Assembly: GCA_009839535.1 (NCBI GenBank)
Contig: VXPN01000109.1
Span: 1 to 7,644, forward strand
Direction of reading: 5' to 3'
DNA from: Boseongicola sp. SB0662_bin_57
Lineage (GTDB): Bacteria > Pseudomonadota > Alphaproteobacteria > Rhodobacterales > Rhodobacteraceae
Length of the DNA: 7,644 bases
This document shows, in pieces, positions 1-5,618 of the stretch (positions within the stretch are counted from its first letter, which is position 1; each line of letters starts with the position of its first letter). The notes beneath the pieces are model-generated. The model did no database searches. It had not been told where the DNA came from and saw only the letters and a program-made list of their open reading frames with translations. A program made the position numbers and the translations under genes.

Positions 1-2773
1 GATTGACCGGCGGCCAGTACTTGTCGACACGAAAGGCGCCGACCGGATAGCAGCCAGTCTCGCGCGAATAAGGCCGGTCCCATTCGCCGACGAGATCCTC
101 GACCGTGTGGGGCGCGCGTCTCAAGGGGCTGCTCGCGGCTTCAACGCGTCCTTCCTCGATGTCGCGAATTTCTTCCCGAATTTCCAGCATCGCGTCGCAG
201 AAGCGGTCGAGCTCCGCCTTGGTCTCGGATTCGGTCGGCTCGACCATCAGGGTGCCCGCGACGGGCCAGCTCATCGTCGGCGCGTGAAACCCGTTGTCGA
301 TCAGGCGCTTGGCAATGTCATCCACGGTTACGCCGGCACTGTCCGCGAATGGCCGTGTGTCAAGGATGCACTCGTGCGCCACCCATCCCTTGCTGCCCCT
401 GTAAAGAACGTCGAACGCGCCTTCGAGACGCTTCGCGACATAGTTCGCGTTGAGGATCGCGACGCGGGTCGCTTGCGTCAGGCCTTCATCCCCCATCATC
501 AGGAGGTAGGCGTAGGAGATGGCAAGAATGCCGGCCGAGCCGTATGGGGCGCCCGAAACCGGACCCGTGATCCCGCCCGCATGTGGATGACCGGGCAGGA
601 ACTCCGCGAGGTGGGCGCGAACGCCGATCGGCCCCATGCCCGGACCTCCGCCGCCATGGGGGATGCAAAAGGTCTTGTGCAGGTTCAGGTGGCTGACGTC
701 GCCGCCGATCTCTCCCGGCTTCGCAAGACCGACCATCGCGTTGAGATTCGCGCCGTCCATGTACACCTGCCCGCCATGGTCGTGGGTGATCCGGCAGACC
801 TCTCGCACTGATTCCTCGAATACGCCGTGGGTCGAAGGATAGGTGATCATGCAGGCCGCCAGCCGATCGCCCGCAGCCTCGGCCTGTGCACGAAAGTCAG
901 CCAGGTCGATGCTGCCGTCTTCGAGCGACTTCACGACGACCACGTCCATGCCGCACATCTGGGCGCTTGCCGGATTCGTGCCGTGCGCGGAACCTGGAAT
1001 CAGGCAGGTCTTGCGTTGCTCGTCGCCGCGGGACTTGTGATAGGCCAGGATGGTGAGAAGACCTGCGTATTCGCCTTGCGCGCCTGAATTGGGCTGCATG
1101 GACATTGCGTCGTAGCCCGTGATGCGGCAAAGCCGCACGCACAGATCCTCGATCATCCCGACATAGCCCTCGACCTGGTCGGCCGGAACGAAAGGATGGA
1201 TGTCCGCAAAACCGGCCCAGCTTACCGGCATCAGTTCGGCCGTGGCGTTGAGCTTCATGGTGCAGCTCCCGAGCGGGATCATCGCGCGGTCCAGTGCAAG
1301 ATCGCGGTCAGCCAGGCGGCGCATGTAACGCATCAATTCGGTTTCGGCCCGGTTCATGTGGAACACGGGATGGGTCAGGTAGGCCGAGGTGCGGCTGCAA
1401 TCCTCCGGAAACCGCGTGCAGTCCGGCTCGAAGTCGTCCAGGTCGTGATCGAGGCCGAAGGCGCGCCAGACCGCTTCCAGCACTTCCGGGCGAACCGTCT
1501 CGTCGATCGAGACGCCGATCCCGGTTTGGCCGACCCTTCGAAAATTGATCCTTTCGCCCCGCCCGGATTCGAGAATGGCAGCCTGCCGCCCGCCCACCTC
1601 GATCGTTATCGTGTCGAAGAAGAACTCGGGCGCGACCTTGAAGCCGCCTGCCTCGAATCCCGTGGCCAGCCGCTCGGTGTTGCGGTGTATGCGTTGCGCA
1701 ATGGCCTTCAAGCCCTCGGGTCCGTGAAAGACCGCGTAGAAGCTTGCCATCACGGCGAGCAGCGCCTGAGCGGTGCAAACGTTCGACGTGGCCCTCTCGC
1801 GACGGATGTGCTGCTCGCGGGTCTGCAGCGCAAGCCGATAGGCGCTTCCGCCGCGCGCATCGACGGACACGCCCACCAGACGGCCTGGCATCGCGCGCTT
1901 GAACGTCTCCCGGCATGCCATGTAGGCCGCATGCGGCCCGCCAAATCCCAAGGGCACGCCGAACCGCTGTGTCGAGCCGACGGCGATTTCAGCGCCCATG
2001 GCGGCCGGCTCCTTGAGAAGCGTGAGCGCCAACGGGTCCGCGATCACGATGCCTACCGCCCCGACCTCGCGCAACGCCGCGATCTCGCCCGAGAAGTCGC
2101 GGACATGCCCGAATGTGCCCGGATACTGGAAGATGGCGGCAAAGACCTTGTCGGCCTCCATGTCCCCGGGTGCGCCGACGATGCACTCGATGCCGAGCGG
2201 AGCCGCCCTGGTCTGCATGACCGCGATGTTCTGCGGGTGGCAGTTCTCGTCGATGAAGAACGCGCCAGCCTTCGACCTGGCAACGCGCTGCGCCATTGTC
2301 ATTGCCTCGGCCGCAGCCGTGGCTTCGTCGAGAAGCGAGGCGTTGGCGATGTCGAGGCCCGTCAGGTCACAGACCATGGTCTGGTAGTTGAGCAGCGCCT
2401 CGAGCCTTCCCTGGGAGATTTCGGGCTGGTAGGGCGTGTAAGCCGTGTACCATGCCGGATTCTCGAAGATGTTTCGCTGAATCGCGGGTGGCGTGATCGT
2501 GCCGTAGTAACCCTGCCCGACCAACGTCGTGAACTCGTCGTTGCTCTCGGCAATCTCGCGCATCCGCCCGAGGAGATCCCACTCGGAAAGCGCCGGCTCG
2601 AACGCAAGCGGCGCTTCCTGCCGGATCGACCCGGGGAGGGTCTGGTCGATCAGCTCGTCGAGCGAGGCAACGCCAATTTCCGACAGCATGGCCTCCATCT
2701 CTCCCGGGGACGGGCCGATATGGCGCCGATTGGCAAAATCGTAGGGCTGGTAACTGGTTGGCTTGAAAGGCAT
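1..2773 (-). CDS. gcvP: Glycine dehydrogenase (decarboxylating), single-chain P-protein, C-terminus cut by window edge
   Basis: This is the PLP-dependent P-protein of the glycine cleavage system. It decarboxylates glycine and loads the aminomethyl group onto the lipoyl arm of H-protein. The frame is open for 924 residues from ATG 2773 to the window edge with no stop or frameshift. The family is about 950 aa, so only some 25 residues are missing. The N-terminal half carries the HIGPSPGEM-type start and FGGPHAAYMA. The SCTMKLN motif lies at about residues 503-509. The C-terminal half has NSGAQGEYAG, GSAHGTNPASA and HLNLHKTFCIPHGGGGPG, in which Lys700 should bind PLP as a Schiff base. Both halves are in one chain, unlike the split gcvPA/gcvPB form. 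A GGAGGT Shine-Dalgarno at 2778-2783, 4 nt before the ATG, supports the start. It is last in the operon, 65 nt after gcvH. Identification is secure. Confidence 0.98.
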   Translation of the reverse strand, partial: MPFKPTSYQPYDFANRRHIGPSPGEMEAMLSEIGVASLDELIDQTLPGSIRQEAPLAFEPALSEWDLLGRMREIAESNDEFTTLVGQGYYGTITPPAIQRNIFENPAWYTAYTPYQPEISQGRLEALLNYQTMVCDLTGLDIANASLLDEATAAAEAMTMAQRVARSKAGAFFIDENCHPQNIAVMQTRAAPLGIECIVGAPGDMEADKVFAAIFQYPGTFGHVRDFSGEIAALREVGAVGIVIADPLALTLLKEPAAMGAEIAVGSTQRFGVPLGFGGPHAAYMACRETFKRAMPGRLVGVSVDARGGSAYRLALQTREQHIRRERATSNVCTAQALLAVMASFYAVFHGPEGLKAIAQRIHRNTERLATGFEAGGFKVAPEFFFDTITIEVGGRQAAILESGRGERINFRRVGQTGIGVSIDETVRPEVLEAVWRAFGLDHDLDDFEPDCTRFPEDCSRTSAYLTHPVFHMNRAETELMRYMRRLADRDLALDRAMIPLGSCTMKLNATAELMPVSWAGFADIHPFVPADQVEGYVGMIEDLCVRLCRITGYDAMSMQPNSGAQGEYAGLLTILAYHKSRGDEQRKTCLIPGSAHGTNPASAQMCGMDVVVVKSLEDGSIDLADFRAQAEAAGDRLAACMITYPSTHGVFEESVREVCRITHDHGGQVYMDGANLNAMVGLAKPGEIGGDVSHLNLHKTFCIPHGGGGPGMGPIGVRAHLAEFLPGHPHAGGITGPVSGAPYGSAGILAISYAYLLMMGDEGLTQATRVAILNANYVAKRLEGAFDVLYRGSKGWVAHECILDTRPFADSAGVTVDDIAKRLIDNGFHAPTMSWPVAGTLMVEPTESETKAELDRFCDAMLEIREEIRDIEEGRVEAASSPLRRAPHTVEDLVGEWDRPYSRETGCYPVGAFRVDKYWPPVN

Positions 2774-2788
2774 CCTGACCTCCGTGCT

Positions 2789-2817
2789 GGCAAGGCGCGT
2801 TCGGCGCGTTTCTTGCC
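2789..2817 (-). repeat. Inverted repeat between gcvH and gcvP
   Basis: Arms GGCAAG (2789-2794) and CTTGCC (2812-2817) are perfectly complementary. Inside them CGCG (2796-2799) pairs with CGCG (2805-2808) around a 5-nt loop. On the operon transcript this gives a hairpin 5 nt upstream of the gcvP Shine-Dalgarno. There is no U-tract, so it is unlikely to be an efficient intrinsic terminator. It could be an mRNA processing or stability element, or chance structure in GC-rich DNA. Confidence 0.4.
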
Positions 2818-2838
2818 GAGTCCTGCCGGGCAACAGCC

Positions 2839-3198
2839 CTAGGCGATCATGTCCTTGTATTCGTCCTCGCTCATGAATCCGTCGAGCTGGCTCGGATCGT
2901 CCACCTTCATCTTCACGAACCACGCTGCACCAAGGGGATCCGCGTTGACGAGACCGGGGGTGTCTGCAAGCGCGTCGTTCACTTCGATGACCTCGCCGTC
3001 GACCGGTGCCGCGATGTCGGAGGCCGCCTTGACACTTTCGATCACGACCATGTCGTCGTCCGTCGACACCTGCGTTCCGGCTTCGGGGAGTTCCACGAAC
3101 ACAACGTCGCCAAGTTGTTCGGCCGCGTGTTCGGTTATTCCGATCACGACAAGATCGCCGTCCACGCGGAGCCATTCATGTTCTTCGGTGTATTTCAT
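2839..3198 (-). CDS. gcvH: Glycine cleavage system H-protein (lipoyl carrier)
   Basis: This is a small lipoylated shuttle protein that carries the aminomethyl group between P-, T- and L-proteins. From ATG 3198 it is 119 aa, normal for the family, and opens MKYTEEHEWLRV. The lipoyl-domain signature ESVKAASD is present, with Lys57 the lipoylation site. GITEHAAEQLGD and FVELPEAG are typical family blocks. I chose 3198 over ATG 3213, which overlaps the gcvT stop as ATGA, for two reasons. AGGA at 3207-3210 sits 8 nt upstream of 3198, whereas 3213 has no convincing ribosome site. Relatives also begin close to the YTEEHEW block. The longer start would only add MRKDD. The gene is within a few bases of gcvT and almost certainly co-transcribed and translationally coupled with it. 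Confidence 0.97.
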   Translation of the reverse strand: MKYTEEHEWLRVDGDLVVIGITEHAAEQLGDVVFVELPEAGTQVSTDDDMVVIESVKAASDIAAPVDGEVIEVNDALADTPGLVNADPLGAAWFVKMKVDDPSQLDGFMSEDEYKDMIA

Positions 3199-3209
3199 GT
3201 CATCTTTCC

Positions 3210-4328
3210 TCATCGCTTGAAGGTTGAGGGGCGGAACGGCATGTCAGCCACGGTCACGGGCATCCTCCTGCCCCTGACCTCGGCTTCCAGCGCGGTACCG
3301 GTCCCGGAAAGTCCTGTTTCGACATAGCCCATGGAGACCGGCCGTCCGAGCGACGGGCCGAAACCTCCCGAAGTGACATCTCCGATGGGCTCGTCCGAAC
3401 CCTCGCGGAAGATCCGCGCCCCGGCACGGATCGGCGCGCGCCCGTCCGGCAGGAAGCCCACGCGACGTCGCGGAGCGCCGGACTCCAGCTCCTCCAGGAT
3501 GCGCGACGCACCCGGAAATCCGCCTTCCCGCTCTCCGCCGCGACGCCTGGCCTTCTGTATCGTCCATTCAAGGGCGGCTTCGACCGGCGTCGTCGTGGTG
3601 TCGATATCGGAGCCATACAGGCAAAGCCCCGCTTCAAGGCGCAGCGAATCCCTGGCTCCAAGCCCGATCGGGATGACTGCTTCGCATGCAAGCAGCGCCT
3701 CCGCCAGGGCCCGAGCCCTGGAGGACGGTATCGAGACCTCGTAGCCGTCCTCACCGGTATAGCCCGACCGGGACACCCATAGTTCGATTCCGTTCCAGTC
3801 CAGAACGCTTGCGTCCATGAAGCGCATTTCCGCCACGCCCGGCACGAGCTCGGCCAGCGCAGCCTCGGAGGCCGGTCCCTGAAGGGCAAGAAGCGCACGA
3901 TCAGCGATCAGGGTCACGGCACAACCGGCAAGATTGGCCGAGAGGTGCGCGACGTCCTTTTCTTTCGTTGCCGCGTTCACCACCAGCAACAGATCGTCGC
4001 CCCGGTTGGCAATCATCAGGTCATCGAGAATGCCGCCCGTCTCGCTGGTGAAAATCCCGTACCGTTGCCGCCCCTCGGGAATTCCGAGAACGGAAGCCGG
4101 CACAAGCGCCTCAAGGGCCAGCTGGGCCTCTTCGAGCGAGTCAGCGGAAACCCGAACCTGCCCCATATGGCTTACGTCAAACAGCCCCGCCGATGCCCGT
4201 GTATGCAGGTGCTCCCAGAGCACGCCGTCATAGTATTGTACGGGCATCTCGTAACTGGCAAACGGCACCATCCTGGCGTCAAGCTCGCAATGAAGGTCGT
4301 GCAGCGGCGTCCGGTTCAGGTTCGGCAT
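3210..4328 (-). CDS. gcvT: Aminomethyltransferase, glycine cleavage system T-protein
   Basis: T-protein transfers the methylene group from aminomethyl-lipoyl H-protein to tetrahydrofolate, giving 5,10-methylene-THF and ammonia. From ATG 4328 the product is 372 aa, the usual length. Visible blocks are RTPLHDLH near the N-terminus, GLFDVSHMGQ at about 48-57, GGILDDLMIA at about 98-107, SGYTGEDGYEVSIP, the GARDSLRLEAGLCLYG segment, and VGDVTSGGFGPSLG-like C-terminal sequence (IGDVTSGGFGPSLG). The acidic pair at 102-103 should contain the catalytic Asp that contacts folate. A GAGGGG Shine-Dalgarno at 4336-4341, 7 nt before the ATG, decides the start. An in-frame TTG at 4379 lies inside a leader hairpin and has no such site. 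It is first in the operon, directly behind the glycine riboswitch, and its stop overlaps an upstream ATG of gcvH. Confidence 0.98.
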   Translation of the reverse strand: MPNLNRTPLHDLHCELDARMVPFASYEMPVQYYDGVLWEHLHTRASAGLFDVSHMGQVRVSADSLEEAQLALEALVPASVLGIPEGRQRYGIFTSETGGILDDLMIANRGDDLLLVVNAATKEKDVAHLSANLAGCAVTLIADRALLALQGPASEAALAELVPGVAEMRFMDASVLDWNGIELWVSRSGYTGEDGYEVSIPSSRARALAEALLACEAVIPIGLGARDSLRLEAGLCLYGSDIDTTTTPVEAALEWTIQKARRRGGEREGGFPGASRILEELESGAPRRRVGFLPDGRAPIRAGARIFREGSDEPIGDVTSGGFGPSLGRPVSMGYVETGLSGTGTALEAEVRGRRMPVTVADMPFRPSTFKR

Positions 4329-4373
4329 CGCGGTTCCCCTCAGTTGGCCCGCGCAAACCGGCGAGCACCTACC

Positions 4374-4390
4374 GGGCAATCACATTGCCC
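4374..4390 (-). promoter_or_regulatory. Leader hairpin between the glycine aptamers and gcvT
   Basis: GGGCAAT (4374-4380) and ATTGCCC (4384-4390) form a perfect 7-bp stem with a 3-nt loop. It lies just downstream of aptamer 2 and about 30 nt before the gcvT Shine-Dalgarno. No U-tract follows, so I do not call it an intrinsic terminator. By position it is probably part of the riboswitch expression platform or a spacer helix. That role is inference. Confidence 0.5.
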
Positions 4391-4401
4391 GTCACGTGCC
4401 C

Positions 4402-4465
4402 CCTCTGTCCTTTTGCCTGAGATCGCTATCCCTTCGGCGCCCCGTGCCCAGGGTCTCTCCAGAAG
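4402..4465 (-). promoter_or_regulatory. Glycine riboswitch, aptamer 2 (gcvT-proximal)
   Basis: This is the second of two tandem glycine aptamers in the gcvT leader. P1 can form between CTTCTG (4460-4465) and CAGAGG (4402-4407). Between them are the class hallmarks GGAGAGA, GCCGAAGGG, ATCTCAGGCAAAAGGACAG. Glycine binding in known tandem riboswitches is an ON signal for gcv operons. The 3' strand of P1 nearly matches the gcvT ribosome-binding site downstream (CAGAGGGG against CTGAGGGG), which suggests how occupancy could affect translation. Confidence 0.93.
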
Positions 4466-4471
4466 CCTTTC

Positions 4472-4555
4472 AACGCAACGGTCCTTTGGCCTGAGAGTTT
4501 ACCGGGGCGGTTGCTCCTTCGGCACCGGGTCACACCCGGATTCTCCCGTCGCGTC
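4472..4555 (-). promoter_or_regulatory. Glycine riboswitch, aptamer 1 (promoter-proximal)
   Basis: This is the first aptamer of the tandem pair. P1 is a 10-bp helix between GACGCGACGG (4546-4555) and CCGTTGCGTT (4472-4481), with G-U pairs included. The core shows GGGAGA, GCCGAAGGAGCAA and AACTCTCAGGCCAAAGGAC, the glycine aptamer consensus. P3 looks enlarged by a CCGGGTGTGACCCGG hairpin. The 5' leader CCATGA (4556-4561) and linker TGAAAGG (4466-4472) are placed to form the leader-linker kink-turn known from this class; that part is inference. Confidence 0.93.
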
Positions 4556-4568
4556 TCATGGAATCAAC

Positions 4569-4597
4569 CTATAGGCTGCCCCGCATGGCTCTGGCAA
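4569..4597 (-). promoter_or_regulatory. Predicted gcvTHP promoter
   Basis: A -35-like TTGCCA (4592-4597) is separated by 17 nt from a -10-like CTATAG (4569-4574). This resembles the alphaproteobacterial housekeeping pattern CTTGAC-17-CTATAT. Transcription would start near 4561-4564, placing the riboswitch leader at the very 5' end of the RNA. That agrees well with aptamer 1 starting at about 4555. It sits in the 30-70 nt between the riboswitch and the divergent cyclotransferase-fold gene. Confidence 0.6.
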
Positions 4598-4626
4598 GCC
4601 CCCGATTCCCGAACTAGGTTGCATGC

Positions 4627-5196
4627 ATGGCGCCTGCATACGTGTTCGGATACGGCTCGCTCGTGAACCGGTATACCCACTGCTACCGTCACGTGAGAAG
4701 AGCGCGGATTGCGGGCTGGCGACGTGCGTGGCGGCATCTGCAGGGACGGACCGTCGCCTTGCTGACGGTTATCGAGGATCGCCAGTCCCAACTCGATGGC
4801 ATGATCGCCGCCGTGCCGGACGCGGAGTGGACGGCGCTCGACCTGCGCGAACGAAACTACCAGAAAACCAAGGCTGACAACGTCGAACACGCGCTGCCGC
4901 GAAAGCCCGAAGTCCACATCTATCATGCGCCGGACTGGATGCATCGTCCCGCCCAATCCATGACGCCAATTGCGCTCTCGTACCTTGACGTGGTGGTGCA
5001 AGGCTATCTGGCTGAATTCGGCGAGGCGGGCGTGGCTCGATTTTTCGAGACGACCGATGGCTGGGATGCGCCGGTCCTGAATGATCGCAGCGCCCCGATC
5101 TACCGACGCCACCGCCCGTTGAATGCAAAGGAGCGCAGCGTGGTCGACGATCACCTCTCGGCATTTGGAACAAGATTCGAAAGGCGCCGACCCTGA
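4627..5196 (+). CDS. Gamma-glutamylcyclotransferase-fold protein (GGCT-like)
   Basis: This 189-aa protein begins MAPAYVFGYGSLVNR. The FGYGSL loop (residues 7-12) is the substrate-binding signature of the gamma-glutamylcyclotransferase/AIG2/ChaC fold. LDLRERNY at 71-78 matches the LDxREgxY block that holds the catalytic Glu, here Glu75. Members release 5-oxoproline from gamma-glutamyl amino acids or from glutathione. Which substrate applies here cannot be told from sequence. The conserved C-terminal block SYLDVVVQGYLAEFG and RFFETTDGWDAPVLNDR is what I remember from cyclotransferase-like proteins of alphaproteobacteria. No signal peptide or membrane segment is visible, so it is probably cytosolic. 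The gene diverges from the gcv operon across about 30 nt of promoter sequence. Only a weak AGG, 8 nt upstream, supports the ATG at 4627. A start at 4623 is in another frame. Confidence 0.85.
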   Translation: MAPAYVFGYGSLVNRYTHCYRHVRRARIAGWRRAWRHLQGRTVALLTVIEDRQSQLDGMIAAVPDAEWTALDLRERNYQKTKADNVEHALPRKPEVHIYHAPDWMHRPAQSMTPIALSYLDVVVQGYLAEFGEAGVARFFETTDGWDAPVLNDRSAPIYRRHRPLNAKERSVVDDHLSAFGTRFERRRP

Positions 5197-5469
5197 CGGT
5201 TCGTGAAGCCGAATGCTGCATGTTCCGCCAAGGCCTCTCCTTTGGTCCGGACTCCGCGTCCGGCCTGACAACCGTTGCGGACACTGCGCAAGGCAAGGAT
5301 TTCGCGGCAATCAAGTTGAGACCTGCCATCCAGATTGTCGCGCTATGCCGAACGGCGGCCAACGCCCCGAAATGGGACGCAGCGCGGGCTACCGCACCGC
5401 CCCTAGGCCGCACCGAGAGGACCGCAGGGCGGTCGCGAGAGGCCTGCTGGCGTGTCCTGATATGCGTGC

Positions 5470-5500
5470 AAACGGCCTTCAGCTCGACGAGAGGCCGTTT
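5470..5500. terminator. Possible bidirectional terminator hairpin between convergent genes
   Basis: AAACGGCC (5470-5477) and GGCCGTTT (5493-5500) are perfect inverted repeats around 15 nt. That 15-nt segment contains a nested CTCG/CGAG. The flanking A3 and T3 give each strand only a short U-run, within the stem. Its position between two genes reading toward each other fits a shared terminator, but it is distant from both stops (about 270 and 120 nt) and lacks a real U-tract. It may instead be a repeat or attachment element. Confidence 0.3.
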
Positions 5501-5536
5501 CGGACCCTGATTCAGGCCGGAAGGGCAGGAAAATGC

Positions 5537-5581
5537 GGGTCTGCACCCTGGAAAGGCGTCAATCCTTCACGTGCAAACAGG
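5537..5581 (+). repeat. Imperfect direct repeat, left copy flanking fic
   Basis: It pairs with 7131-7175 without gaps, 34 of 45 positions identical by my count. The cores are GGGTCTGC at the left end and CGTCAATCCTTC in the middle, followed by CGTG. A looser match extends further left to a shared GGAAGG (5519-5524). The two copies bracket the fic gene alone. A short echo, CGTGCAAAC, also occurs at 5465-5473. Confidence 0.6.
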
Positions 5582-5597
5582 CCGTTCCTGGTCGATC

Positions 5598-5618
5598 GAG
5601 AGCGCGAAGCGCGCCCTC
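5598..5618 (-). terminator. Hairpin overlapping the fic stop codon
   Basis: GAGAGCGCG (5598-5606) and CGCGCCCTC (5610-5618) form a 9-bp stem with one G-U pair in the minus-strand RNA and a 3-nt loop. It overlaps the fic TGA. There is no downstream U-tract, so it may act as a 3'-end stabiliser or Rho-related structure and not as a true intrinsic terminator. Confidence 0.35.

Larger units (their letters stand above)
5197..5616. other. Gene-poor region between convergent genes
   Basis: I recognise no gene in these 420 nt between the cyclotransferase-fold gene and the convergent fic gene. Open frames here run into or out of neighbouring genes and encode no family I know. What is visible is structural. 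A 6-bp hairpin CCGGAC/GTCCGG lies at 5247-5263, an 8-bp inverted repeat at 5470-5500, a direct-repeat copy at 5537-5581, and a hairpin at the fic stop. The sequence could be decayed mobile DNA, but there is no recognisable remnant to name. Confidence 0.5.

Noticed and set aside
107..811. 234-codon open frame on the plus strand
   Set aside because: Antisense to the PLP-binding half of gcvP; no family features.
1196..2842. 548-codon open frame on the plus strand
   Set aside because: It is fully antisense to gcvP, whose frame is intact and family-matched throughout. The translation is Arg/Gly/Ala-rich with no recognisable motif, a usual effect of high GC.
4329..4379. TTG at 4379 as the gcvT start
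   Set aside because: It lies in the leader hairpin with no ribosome site. ATG 4328 has GAGGGG at ideal spacing and gives the family length.
3945..4574. 209-codon plus-strand open frame across gcvT and its leader
   Set aside because: Antisense to gcvT and to both glycine aptamers, whose structure explains the sequence.
5247..5263. CCGGAC/GTCCGG hairpin as the terminator of the cyclotransferase-fold gene
   Set aside because: Only 6 bp and no U-tract follows; such stems are common by chance at this GC content.
4564..5310. 248-codon minus-strand open frame
   Set aside because: Antisense to the cyclotransferase-fold gene, which has clear family motifs on the plus strand.
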